DNA of 64,000 bases from Zingiber officinale. Taxonomy: Eukaryota > Streptophyta > Magnoliopsida > Zingiberales > Zingiberaceae. The translations under genes and the position numbers were made by a program. How positions within the stretch are numbered: the first letter of the stretch is position 1; every line of letters begins with the position of its first letter. The notes below the pieces were generated by a model. It did no database searches, was not told the DNA's origin, and worked only from the letters and a program-made list of their open reading frames with translations. Below are positions 36,345 to 48,681 of the stretch, piece by piece. The stretch is from the NCBI RefSeq assembly GCF_018446385.1, contig NC_055998.1, positions 20,887,173-20,951,172 of the forward strand, given 5' to 3'.

Positions 36345-38932
36345 TGTTGGTTAGTCCTAAGAAAATCGTACCGGTTCCACTGTACAAAATTTTTGTACAA
36401 GTGTCGAACCTTTCCTTAAATAACTTATTATGTTCTTTAGAAGTTAAATTAGGAATCGCAGACAAAACTTAACATCATTGATTCCAAATTTAACTTATCT
36501 GTTCTTAATGGTTTAGATTTGAATCACAAGCGGAACTTAACACTATTGATTCAAATCCACCTATGTTATTAATTCTATTAAATATTAATTTCCAAAATTA
36601 GCTTCCAGGACTGTATGGCGAGGCACGTGGTCTTCTTGGATATGGGAGCAACCACCACCACCTAGACAAAGCCTTTTAAGGAAAGATAATATTTAATTTC
36701 CTTAAATAACTCTAGGTTAACCAAAAAGAACAATCAAATCACAAATTTGAAAATAAAGAAAACACAAATTTGAAACAAATCCGAAAAACTCTAGAATCAT
36801 ATGCCTCTTGTGTTTGGTATTTCCAAAAATAACTATACAAAGAAAACTAGTATGATACAGAAATCAATTACTAGTTATACCTTTCTTTGTAAGCAAATAA
36901 CCTTTTAATTTCTACCGTATTCCTCTTCTTATCCCGGACGTTGTGTGGGCAACGATCTACCGAGATGAGAATCCACCTAAGCCACCTTCTTCTCCAAGTA
37001 AGATTCGGCCACCACAATAACTCCATGAAAGGATGAGGTTCGGCCACCACCAAGCTCCAAGGGATGCTAGGAAACAAAGCCTCCTTCTTCTTCTTCTTCC
37101 TCAAGTAAAATTCGGCCACCAACCAAGCTCCTAGAGAAGTTGCCGCCGGCCACAAGAAGAAGAGAAGAGGGAGAAGCTACGGTCGGCCACCAAGGAGGAA
37201 AAGAGAGGAAGAATAGAATAGAGTCGTTCGTCATGAAGGCACCTCTACCCCTTCTTTTATAATCCTTAGTCTTGACAAATAAGGAAATTTAAATAAAAAC
37301 TTCCTTAATTCTTTTGCCATGAAAAAAAAATTAATTAATTAAAATTAGATTCCTTTTTTCAATTACAATGGTCGGCCACATTCAAATCTCCAAGCAAATA
37401 AAATTTTAAACACAAATTAAAACTTCCTTATTTGCTTACAAAAATTTATAAAAAATTTCTCCACTAATTTTTCCCTTCATGGTGGTTTGCAAAAAGAAAA
37501 TTTTATAAATTAAAATCTTTCTTTTAAACATGAGGATAAAAAGAAAGTTATCTCTAAAAATTAAAATCTCTTTTAATCTACAAATAAGGAAAGATATTAA
37601 ATCTTTTCTTAATCTTTTGTAGAAGAAATATTTAATTTTTAAACTCTCTTTTAAATCATGAACATGGTTAAAAAGGAAAGTTTTCTCAAAATTAAAATCT
37701 ACCTTTCAATCTACAAATATGGAAAGATTTCAAATCTTTTCTTAATCTTTTGTAGAAAGCTATAAAAGGAAAGATTTAATTTCAAACTCTCTTTTAAAAG
37801 CATGATATCCACATAAGAAATAATTTTAATAAAAATCCCTTTTTAATATGATGTAGCCGGCCACCTAAGCTTGGGCTCCAAGCAATTGGCCGGCCACCTT
37901 AAGGCTCAACCTTTAGGCTTGGTCGGCCCTAAGCTTGAGCTTCAAGCTTGGCTTGGCCGACCCCTATAGGTTGGGTAAGAAGGTGGGTATGTGGTGGGTA
38001 TAAATCTCTATATACAAGAGACTATGATAGGGACCGAGAGGAGGAATTGGTTTTGGTCTCCCGATGAAATTAAGCTTCCTGTGTTCGCCCCGAACACACA
38101 ACTTAATTCCATCAATAATAATTCATTCCACTAAAGAATTATTATTGAACTACCGCACCAATCCCAAATTCCATTTTGTGTTCCTTCCTATTATGAATAT
38201 GTTAGTCTCCCTGTGTTTAAGATGTTGAATGTCCACTAATTAAATGAGTTACTAACAACTCACTTAATTAATATCTTAGTCCAAGAGTAGTACCACTCAA
38301 CCTTATCGTCATGTCGGACTAAGTCCACCTGCAGGGTTTAACATGACAATCCTTATGAGCTCCTCTTGGGGGCATTATCAACCTAGATCACTAGGACACA
38401 GTTTCCTTCTATAATCAACAACACACACTATAAGTGATATCATTTCCCAACTTATCAGACTTATTGATTTATCGAACTAAATCTCACCCATTGATAAATT
38501 AAAGAAATAAATATCAAATATATGTGCTTGTTATTATATTAGGATTAAGAGCACACACTTCCATAATAACTGAGGTCTTTGTTCCTTTATAAAGTCAGTA
38601 TAAAAAAATGACCTCTAATGGTCCTACTCAATACACTCTAAGTATACTAGTGTAATTATATAGTTAAGATAAACTAATACCTAATTACACTACGACCTTC
38701 CAATGGTTTGTTCCTTTCCATCTTGGTCGTAAGCTACTGTTTATAATTTATAAGGTGTTGATAACATGGTCCTCTGTGTGTGACACCACACACCATGTTA
38801 TCTACAATATAAATTAATTGAATAACTACATTTATCATAAATGTAGACGTTTGACCAATGTGATTCTTATTTCTAGATAAATGTTTATACCAAAAGCTAG
38901 GCTTTTAGTATACACTCTAACAATCTCCCACT
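36345..38932 (-). repeat. Copia LTR-X, complete inverted copy (2.59 kb)
   Basis: The plus strand starts tgttggttagtcctaagaaa and ends tacactctaaca (tg...ca). The segment cgtaccggttccactgtaca near its edge is a common end of plant copia LTRs. It is the reverse complement of LTR-X at 11932-12060 plus 30675-32536, and extends about 0.25 kb beyond where that copy stops. Confidence 0.8.
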
Positions 38933-39349
38933 TATACTAAAAGACTAAGCTGTCATATCTGCTGTCATACATCTAATTCTCAACCCTTCAACATGTCCAT
39001 CAAAAGCTCTTGTCTTAAGGGCCTTAGTGAAAGGTTCTATAGGTCATCATCTGATGCAATCTAAGCGGCAACAACTTCTCCTCGTTTATACGATTTCTCG
39101 TATTGGGTGGTACTTGCGCTCTATTATGTTTACTTGCCTTATAGACTCATGGTTTCTTCGAGTTTGCTACTGCACCACTATTATTACAATAAATTGTAAT
39201 AATTTTTTGATAAACCAGAAATCTTATCTAAGTCCATCTTGAGGTTACTAAGTCATTCAGCTTCTATGACTGCCTTAGAAGCTGCCACTTACTCAGCTTC
39301 TATGGTTGAGTCCGAAAAAACACTTTTGCTTATCATTCTTCCATAGTTA

Positions 39350-41170
39350 TAACTTTACCTCCTAAAGTGAACACAAAACCCCGAGGTCGACTTACTATTG
39401 TCCCTATCTGATTGGAGGTCAAAATTCGTGCAACACACAGGGACCAAATTATCTGCCTTGTAAGCTAGAATATAATCTCTAGTGCCTCTAAGGTACTTTA
39501 ATATATGCTTTACCGCAGTCCAATGTCCTTGTCCAGGGTTACTTAGATATCTGCTAACTATGCCCTCGACAAAACAGATTTCTGATCTCGTGCATAGCAT
39601 TAGGCTTCCGACAGCCGAAGCATAAGGAACTGCCTTCATTTCCTCTATCTACTTTAATGTCTTCAGAGTCATCTCTTTAGATAAAGTTACTCCATGCCTA
39701 AAAGGTAAGAAACCTTTTCTTGGAGTTCTGCATGCTAAAACGAGCAAGGATTGTTTCAATATATGAAGCTTGGGATAAGTAAAATATATTCTTTTTTTGC
39801 GATCCCTTTGATCCCAAGAATATATGCATTCTCCTAAATCCTTCATATCGAATTGTTTGGACAACCATACCCTTACTTCTGACAACACTTTGATATTATT
39901 TCCAACTACCAAAAATGTTATCTACGTATAGTACAAGAAATACCACCACGTTTCCATCACATTTCTTGTATACACAAAACTCATTCGGTTATAAAATAAA
40001 TCCATAGGTCTGGATTACTTTATTAAACCGGATGTACCAAGACCTTGAAGCTTTACTTCAGTCTATAGACTGTTTGAGCTTACACACAAGATGCTCTTTG
40101 CTCTTTGCAATGAACCCTTCTGGTTGCTTTATATGGATGTTTTCTTCAAGACTTCCATTAAGGAAAGCTGTCTTGACATCCACTTGCTAAATCTCATAGA
40201 TAAAAGAATCTGTGTAGACTTAAGCATGGCTACTGGTAAAAAGTTTCCTTTTTCAACAAGCCTTGCTTTGAAAGTTTCTACCTTCCTGTCTATCCCTCTT
40301 TTCCTATTGTAGACTTATTTTTACCCAATGGCTTTTACACCATTTAGTGATTTTATAAGCTTCCAGACTCTATTAGAATACATATATTCTAATTCTATAT
40401 TCTTTGCAAAGATGCTACATCTTTATCTTGGAGTGCTTCGTCATATGTCCGGAGATTAGGTTCATGTCCTCCAGGGATCGAGTCCAAATACTCTCCCAAA
40501 ACATAAATCTTTTTAGGTTTCCTAACAACTCTTCCACTATGACGAGCTACTTTCTGCAATTGTGTATCATTTGTGATACATGTTGCAGTTGCTTGTGATA
40601 TTTCATCTTGTACAGTTGGTACTAGGTTAGACGTGTCCTTTAATTTCCTTAAGAACAATTTTTACTCATGGCTTGTGGTTTATAGTATAGTCCTTTTCTA
40701 AAATCGAGCATTGGTGCCAACAATGACCTTCCGATTTTAAGGACTACAAACCTCTTTTTGTTTTTCTAGGATAACTCACAAACAAGTGAACTCATGTCCA
40801 ATTTTTCAGTGTCTCTCACGTGTTAGACCACCCAAATCCGAATATGTTTCAGACTAGGCTTATGTCCATTCTTCAATTCTGTGGGAGTAGAGAGTTCTGA
40901 CTTAGAAGGTACTATGTTCACTTCCGTTTCCAGTGTATATCCTTAAAACGAATTTGGTAATTTTCTAAATAACTCATCATCGATCTAATTATTCCATAAG
41001 AGCCTTATACCTTCTTTCTACTACACCATTCTGTTGGGATATACCAAGTGCAGTTAGTTGGGATTGAATCCGTACTTTTGATAAGTGACTCCTAAATTCT
41101 CCCAAGAGGTATTTGCTACTACGATCTCACCATAGTGTCTCGATATTTTTACTTTGACATTTCTCCGCAT
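39350..41170 (-). pseudogene. Copia pol remnant (integrase end, RT, RNase H)
   Basis: Recognisable pieces in element order: the linker after integrase (VARHSGRVVRKPKKIYVLGE, near 40530), reverse transcriptase pieces (VWLSKQFDMKDLGE, near 39850; GFLPFRHGVTLSK) and the RT/RNase H junction (PYASAVGSLMLCTRSEICF; HWTAVKHILKYLRGTRDYIL, near 39500). The style is that of the Tork-like copia group. Badly degraded. Confidence 0.8.
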
Positions 41171-42187
41171 CAGCCTCGTACTCTTTGAACTAATCAAAGC
41201 ACTTAGACTTGCCATCGATTCAATCGATCGATTGACGATCGCGATTCTATCATCCTTCCCTGTTCTTCGTGCAATGAACTTTTGATGAGATGTTAAGCTT
41301 GTAGGGAGGTTTCTACCAACTGCGCACTTCTTAATTCTTAACCGGGAATCCGAACTAATCTAGTGAATACTCACGGGAGTTTCCGAGAGTTTTTCTGCAA
41401 GTATGCATGGAGACAGTTCATGAAAACTGATGTGAGTTGTGATGTTCTCCATTTCTTCTTAGTTTCAATTCATAGATATGTTGCATTCATTTGTTTTCCT
41501 TTTTGTTGCAAGCAAAACCCCATTGAAAAGCATTCTGTTAGATTTAATGATTGAATTTCTAATTTGAATTTCTGTCAAAGAATTTGGTTGAGTTTGAAAT
41601 GAAATCAGAGATAAGAGCTAGGGTTTTTATTCATATTTAGGTTTCAACCTTTACTTCATATTGTAGATACAATTTTGTTAGTGAAGTTTTTGATTCTTGG
41701 ATCTCAATAGTTTAGAATTTTTGCTAAGTTTTGTTTCCTTAAATTGATTCATCTATGACTAATTGTAACTTCAGTTCTAATCTTTGTAGAAATTGCACTC
41801 CATTCAGTTAGGTTTCAAGTGATTTGTTTCAGTTGCTTAGGTTTAATTGGAATTCAAGCTTAAGTACAGATGCTATTAGTTCTTTAATTCTTAGTTAGTT
41901 TAATTCCGGGTAATAAATGAAGCTTAGTATGCATCTCTTTTTATTCTATTGCATTTGTTTGAGAGAGTAGCAATTTCAATTCTGAGCATGAAACAATAAA
42001 AGTTTCCATTCAATAAAAATGAAAAAATAAATAAAGATCACATTGAGATAAACACACTCACTAGTAATTCTCGGAAAAAATACGACTTGGGACTCGTTGC
42101 TACAACACTTGTCTTGATTTTAATGAGTTTCCAATCTTTATTAATTTGATGTGCCTCGTGACATACAAAAAGGCCTACACCAAATTT

Positions 42188-42204
42188 TGGCGTCGTTGCC
42201 GGGA
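42188..42204 (+). other. Primer-binding site (tRNA-Asp type)
   Basis: tggcgtcgttgccggga, close to the tggcgccgttgccgggga form used by the Athila/Tat group. It lies just inside the LTR end cctacacca. Confidence 0.85.
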
Positions 42205-42314
42205 AAAACTAGAAAAGTGTGATTGTTCTAGATTGTGAAATTTCTGATTACTTTGTTTTGCATTTTATTTGCTTTCATTGGACTTATCTGAATATTCATT
42301 TCATTTTTGATGTC

Positions 42315-44390
42315 ATGACCAGGACTTCGAAGGACAAATTATTTGAGTTAGATCCAGAGATTGAGAGGACTTTCAGGGCTTTGAGAATTCAAGAGAAAGC
42401 TTCAGAAGGCTCTAAAAATACCTTATCACATTCAGATATTCCTATGGCTGATCATAATAGAACCATGAAAGAACTTGCAGCTCCTGATGAGGCTTTCAAG
42501 CATTCATGCATCACTTATCCAAATTTAGCAGGAGATTTTGAGTTGAGATCAGGGTTAATTCATTTACTTCCTAAATTTCAAGGGTTATCTGGAGAAGACT
42601 CAAATAGACATTTGCATGAATTCCATGTGGTGTGTTCAACCATGAAACCATAGGGTATTTCAGAAGAAGATATCAAGCTAAGGGCTTTTTCATTTTCATT
42701 AACTGGAGTAGCAAAGGATTGATTATATTATTTGCCACCAGGATATATCACCTCTTGGATTGATATGAAGAAGGCTTTCTTGGAGAAATACTTTCCAGCT
42801 TCAAGGACCGCTACTATCAGGAAGAGTATCTGTGGGATTCAACAAGTGGTGGGAGAGACACTTTATGAATATTGGGAGAGATTCAAGAAGTTATGTGCAA
42901 GTTGTCCTCAGCACCAAATTAGTGAGCAGTTACTAGTTCAGTACTTCTATGAATGTTTATTGCCTATGGACCGAAGTATGATAGATGTGGCAGCTGGGGG
43001 AGCTTTGGTGAATAAAACTCCAGAACAAGCTAGGGAACTCATTTCTAATATGGCAGAAAATTCTCAACAATTTGGAAGTAGAGCGTTAACTATAAGAGGA
43101 GTTAGAGAGGTGCAAATGTTTTTTGATGAACAAAAGGAGATAAGGAATTCATTGTTAGAGTTGACATCTTTGGTGAAGCAATTGGCATGGAATAATGTTA
43201 ATCAAACTTCCACTTTACAGAGTACACAATTTCCATATCAATCAAGGGGAGTTTGTGGTATTTGTTCTAGCCAAGATCATAATTCAGAGTTATGTCCTAA
43301 TCTTCATCAAGATGAGTCTTTGGCAGCATTTTCTAGAGCTCAGTTTTCTCAAAAGTATGATCTTTATTCTTCCACTTACAATCCTGGTTGGAAAGATCAT
43401 CCAAATTTGAAATATAGCAATTCATTTCATCAACAATCACCCTTAAATCAGAATTTCCAGCAGCCTCAACAAGGATTCCAGCAGCAGTTCCAACCTTTTC
43501 AGAGACAATTCCAGTCTTATCAGCAAGTACCAAATCAAAATCAACGGCATCATTTTCAGAATCAAAATTTCCAGCAAGGTCAGAATTCAGTTCAGAATGC
43601 ACTCCCAGCACCTTCGAGATTAAGTTTAACTCAAGGAGCTTCTAATAGTTCTTCTAATTAAGAGGGACAGCAAGTTAGATTGGAAGAATTGATGCAATAC
43701 ATGTTGCAACAGCAACAAAACCAGCAAAGGACAGATTCAGCAATTTAGAATATAGAAAGGCAGATTGGGCAATTAGCTTCCGGTCTTAATCAAATGCAAG
43801 CCCAAGGATCTAGTCAATTGCCTTCACAAACTACTTCTAATCCTAAAGGGAATGTTAGCACTTTAACTTTAAGGAGTGGGAGGAGAGTTTCAGAATTTTC
43901 AAGTGAAGGAAAAGCTGCTGAAAATTTTCCAGAATTACAACAGTCTAATTCCAACAGTGAAGGTAGTGAAGAAATTCAAGAAGATCAGAATGTTCCAAAT
44001 TCGAGTTCCATTCTAGATTTAATTGATCCACTGGACTTGGAGCATTCACAAGAAGGTGGGAGTTTGATGCCAGAAATTTCCAGCAACTCTTATCCAGCTG
44101 AACAATTTCCAGCAGAATTGCCAAATTCCAGCAAATCTGGAAATCAAGAATTCAAAATTCTGTTCAAGAAGGTTTAGAGACAAGCGTTCCATTGCCTTTT
44201 CCTCAACGAAAAACTCAACCAAGGAAGAATGTAGAAGAGGAGAGAGCTAAGGAGTTTCAAGAGCTTGTGAATTTATTTAGCAAGGTTGGGGTAAATGTTC
44301 CTTTGCTTACAATGATCAAGCAGATTCCAAAATATTCTAAATTTTTGAAGGATCTTTGTGTGCATAAAAAAGAAGTTGAAGGGGAATGAA
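42315..44390 (+). pseudogene. Athila-type gag region
   Basis: The N-terminal part carries NLAGDFELRSGLIHLLPKFQ and RHLHEFHVVCSTM, followed by the retrotransposon gag core (WIDMKKAFLEKYFPASRTAT; QISEQLLVQYFYECLLPMDR), the ALTIRGV-type segment, a CxxC...H...C remnant (CGICSSQDHNSELCP) and a long Gln/Phe/Asn-rich low-complexity tract (FQQPQQGFQQQFQPFQRQFQ). All are typical of Athila gag. Broken several times. Confidence 0.8.
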
Positions 44391-46500
44391 TTGATCAGCT
44401 TAGGAAAGAATGTATCTGCTCTTATTCAACCAGTTCCCCAGAAATGTGAAGATCCAGGAGTGTTTACAGTACCTTGTGAGATTGGGAGTAGTTTGTTTAA
44501 GGATGCTATGTTGGATTTGGGGGCTTCAATTAATGTGATGCCAAGATCAGTTTTTCAGACTTTAGGGATTGGACCATTATTACCTACAGGGGTCGTTATT
44601 CAGTTAGCAGACCACAGTCAGACTCACCCAGCTGGAGTTATTGAAGATGTATTGGTGAAGGTGAGAGAACTTATCTTTCCTGCAGATTTTTATATCCTTG
44701 ACATGGAGGGAGACTATTTGGCCAGTAGATCTCCACTCATTCTAGGACGACCATTTTTTAAGACAGCAAGGACTAAGATTGATATTCATGCGGGCACACT
44801 TTCTATGGAGATAGGAGATACAGTGGTCCAGTTCAGTATTTTTGACGCTATGAAGCATCCTAGAGAAGATCATTCTATTCTTAGCCTAGATATTTCAGAG
44901 GAGCTGGATAGTATGGATTTTTTTCCAGGTTTTGATTCAGATTTCGTAGTGGATGACCAGAGTGGTGTACTATCTTCGATTTTGGGAGATATTTCAGTCG
45001 TGGGAGTGGATGATGAGTTTTGTGGATTATTTCCTAGTAAGAGAGATGAATTATGCGTAGGGGATTGCTTAGGAGAAGCTCTACCCCTAAGATCGCTAAG
45101 AGAAGAAGTATGTGTAGGGGATTGTTTAGCAGCATTACCCCTAGGATCACCTTCAGTTGACTAGACACAGGATGAGTTGAAGCCATTGCCTCCACACTTG
45201 AAGTATGCTTATTTAAGAGAGAACCAGCAGCTACCTGTCATCATAGCCCAGAATCTAGAACCAGAACAAGAGAACAGATTATTGGAGATTCTGAGGCAGC
45301 ACAGGAAGGCCATTGGATGGACTCTATCAGACATTCCTGGTATCAGTCCTTCTATTTGCATGCACAGGATTTATTTGGAGGAGGATGTGAAACCAGTGAG
45401 ACAGCCCCAGAGGAGACTTAACCCATTGGTGCTTGACGTAGTAAAGAAAGAGGTGTCGAGACTTCTACAGGCAAGTATCATTTACCCTATTTCTGACAGT
45501 AAATGGGTAAGTCCTATTCATGTGGTACCAAAGAAATCTGGAGTGACAGTAGTGGCTAATGAAGAGAATGAGTTAGTACCCATCAGAGTGAAGAATTCAT
45601 GGAGAGTTTATATAGACTACAGGAAGCTGAACCAGGCAAGCAGAAAGGACCACTACCCTTTGCCTTTTATTGATCAGATGTTGGAGAGACTGGCGGGTAA
45701 GTCACATTATTGCTTCCTTGACGGTTACACGGGATATTTTCAGATTTGCATCACTCCAGAGGATCAGGAGAAGACTACCATCACTTGTCCTTTCGGTACT
45801 TTTGCTTATAGACGCATGCCATTTGGACTATGCAATGCTCCAGGAACCTTTCAGCGATGCATAGTAAGTATTTTTGGTGATTTATTAGAGCATTGCATGG
45901 AGGTTTTTATGGATGATTTTTCTGTATATGGTTCATCTTTTGATGCATGTCTGGAAAATTTGTTTAGGGTTTTAGATAGATGCATTGAGACAGACTTGGT
46001 ACTTAATTTTGAAAAATGTCATTTTATGGTTGAGCATGGTATTGTTTTAGGACACATAGTCTCTAGGAGAGGAATTGAGGTAGATCCTGCTAAAATTAGT
46101 GTTATATCTTCTTTATCTTACCCCGCATGCGTGCGGGATGTTCGAGCTTTTCTTGGCCATGCAGGATTCTACAGGAGATTTATTAGGAACTTCAGTAAGA
46201 TTACTCTTCCATTGTCTCAGCTTCTTCAGAAAGATGTGGAGTTTCAGTTTGATCAGAGGTGCAAGGAAGCTTTTCATAGATTGAAGGAGGCTTTGATTTC
46301 TGCACCTATCATTAGGCCACCAGATTGGACATTACCATTTGAGCTTATGTGTGATGCTTCGAACTTTGCCATTGGGGTAGTACTGGCACAGAGAGTAGAA
46401 GGAGCACCACATGTGATCTACTATGCATCAAAGACCTTGGATTCAGCTCAAGCAAATTACACCACGACAGAAAAGGAGCTTCTTTCCATTGTGTTTGCTT
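44390..46500 (+). pseudogene. Athila-type protease and reverse transcriptase region
   Basis: Retropepsin around MLDLGASINVMPRSVFQTLG (near 44520; DLGA in place of the common DTGA, as usual in Athila), ending ILGRPFFKTARTKID. The reverse transcriptase has WRVYIDYRKLNQASRKDHYP, FQICITPEDQEKTTITCPFG, MPFGLCNAPGTFQRC and the catalytic VFMDDFSVYG (near 45910). The start of RNase H (MCDASNFAIGVVLAQR) follows. The reverse transcriptase frame looks whole up to where the element stops. Confidence 0.85.
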
Positions 46501-46520
46501 TCCATGGTTCTGTGCCTAAC

Positions 46521-47100
46521 GGTTGTGAAGACCAATCGACTGGTAGAAAGTCGTTGGCAGAATCTTAGATTCTATAGAGTATCGTTGGCTCTGTCCAATA
46601 GCTACACCAGTTGATTGGTGTATGGATCAGTATACTGGTGCATGAAATGAGTTGATTCGTGATCAACTATTTTCACTCTATTTAAAGGAGCTTTGAGGGA
46701 TAAAGGAGATTACTGATTTTTATTTTTAAAAAACTCCTTAAGTCATCCCTCAAGCTTCCAAGTCTTTCTCTTTCTCCTAAACCTAAGTTTCATCTTGTAA
46801 AGAGGAAAAAAGTTTTGTGAGAGGTTGTACTCCACCGAGAAGGAGTAAACTTTAGCTGAAGATTGTCGGGGACTAATCCACCGACGGATTGAGGATTCGT
46901 CCACCTCAAGGATAAGCCCTGAAATAGGAGCAAACAATCTCCGAACCACATAAAAGGAAACATATTAGAGTTTGAATATTTTCATTCTTATTGCTTTCAT
47001 TGTTTTAGTTTTATTCTGATAGAGAAGAAAACGTTTCAAGATAACAAGCTATTTAACCTCCTTCTAGTCGGACCAAAGATCTTCAACAATATGAAAGGAA
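46521..47100 (+). repeat. LTR-like fragment, copia style
   Basis: Non-coding. Contains gttgattggtgtatggatcagt, a tctatttaaaggagc TATA-like box near 46678, ggtaagcc-like stretches and a closing ccttctagtcggaccaaagatc, which resembles the 3' ends of plant copia LTRs. No ends or target duplication could be fixed. Confidence 0.4.
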
Positions 47101-47702
47101 TGTATTTCATCTACATCACTCACATCCCTTTGTATAAATTATTGCATACCCAATGATCGACTTTATAGTCCACTTTATTACAGGTGACATTTGTCGATAC
47201 TAAAATATACAACTCCTTATGTAGGGAACCATAGTGACTTCAGGTCTAAGGACTATTTATACTAATAATCACTATGAGAATATTTATGACACTCATATAA
47301 CAATCCATGAAATATTCACATAGCGGATCAATTCAGTATAAATTCTCTAATATATATCCATGTGACAACTTGATACTTTATATCCATGACTTGTGAGAAT
47401 AAGTCATCAATTAACCTACATGTTAGTCTCAGCATATTAATATTGCTCTTGTATATTAATATGCTTGACTAGGAATAATTAAGAATAGTGTTCTCAATAT
47501 ATGTCGACAGCCTCCTATAATCAATTCAACAATCGATATGTTGTACATTAAAACCTAATATTCTAAGGAATTATTATATTTATTCAGTTAGCATAAACAT
47601 GAAATAAATATAATAATCAAAATATTATCTTTTATTGATAAATATGATATAATATGTTCTAAATCAATCAACTCATGATTGACTCTTAGGACTTACACTA
47701 AC
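47101..47702 (-). repeat. LTR-like fragment ending cttacactaaca
   Basis: A/T-rich and non-coding. The plus-strand end ggacttacactaaca would be an LTR start tgttagtgtaagtcc on the minus strand. The stretch tctcagcatattaatattgc looks like a plant copia LTR. No partner LTR is in the window, so it is either a solo or a truncated LTR. Confidence 0.45.
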
Positions 47703-48681
47703 ATGTCTTTTATGACATGGCAGGCCCGTTGGTAGCTTCGGACTCTTCCTGTTCGAGGTTTTCTTGCGGTCGGCACACAGGTCATCTCATCAGCTATCAA
47801 CTTAACCGACTTCAAACAGGAACAAGGTGAATTCAGCATGAGTTATTTCATTTGTTTTCAACCTCGAATACAACTGTTCTAGGATTCTCCCAAGCTAAAA
47901 CAAACAACAAAGTAGAATTTTGTGACACAACGAGTAAGATTAGAAACCAATGCAGTGCAATAAAGTGAAAGGTCGTTAAACTATACGAATGCTAAAATGC
48001 TATTGAAAATGTTGCAGGGCTTTTAGCTGTGCAAAACATAACTTTGAAAATATATCAGAGCACAAGAACCCCAAGTTCTCTTTAAAAACAAGCACAAGAA
48101 GGCAAGTTGCAACATATGCAGAACTAATTCCCTTAAATCCAGTTTCTGTCTTTAGCACTCATTAGGATAAAATTATAACTAGTTGATTTTCCTAGGTTTA
48201 GAATGTATTAGATTACATTTTGTAATGATAACTAGTTGTATGACCATATATGAGATTCCACAATCACAACTCAAGAAAGTTTCTTCCCTCTTTATGGCTT
48301 TCAAGAGTTGAATTGGTTTGCTTCTTATATAAGGTTCAATCATCGGAGCAAATCTAACATAAGTATTAACTCATCTGCGTTTTAAGTTTGTTGAAACTGC
48401 ATTCATGTAACTATAAAAGGGAATTCCAGAGTCTTCCATCCATAAAACAACAAATTAGAAGAAAGGAATCAAAATGAACCTGCAAGAATCATGCTGTCTG
48501 GTACTACAATACATCTAATGATCATCGTTTTTATATACTTATAATCATGCACAAGGATGCATGCAAGCTCCTTGTACGACACAAAATTTTCAATATATAA
48601 AAAAAACATTAAGAACATTCTTGGCTTTCTGTCAGCAAGCTATTGATGATACACATCATAATTCACAAACGTGAACATGAG
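47703..48681. other. Intergenic, 3' flank of the kinase gene
   Basis: No gene, repeat or RNA gene recognised. The last few hundred bases probably hold the 3' untranslated region of the kinase gene. Confidence 0.5.

Larger units (their letters stand above)
36345..41200 (-). mobile_element. Ty1-copia element, 3' part with LTR-X
   Basis: Minus-strand fossil. Parts in element order are a degraded pol (about 41170-39350), a polypurine tract (minus: gtataagtgggagat at 38933-38947) and the 3' LTR (36345-38932). Gag, protease and the 5' LTR are not seen. It sits in the Athila-type element on its left, and on its right it abuts an Athila-type LTR region near 41200. Heavily broken (many interruptions), so older than the gypsy array. 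Confidence 0.75.
41200..46520 (+). mobile_element. Athila-type gypsy element, 5' part
   Basis: Plus-strand fossil. Parts: end of the 5' LTR (about 41290 to 42180, weakly bounded), primer site for tRNA-Asp (tggcgtcgttgccggga, 42188-42204), gag, Gln-rich region, protease, reverse transcriptase and the start of RNase H, where recognisable sequence ends near 46500. No integrase or 3' LTR is seen. About half a dozen breaks. It differs in LTR from the Athila-type element at 32537-36344. Confidence 0.8.

Noticed and set aside
38933-39350. Possible host gene antisense to the copia remnant
   Set aside because: Plus-strand frames have no domain, and the minus strand shows polypurine tract and RNase H remnants.
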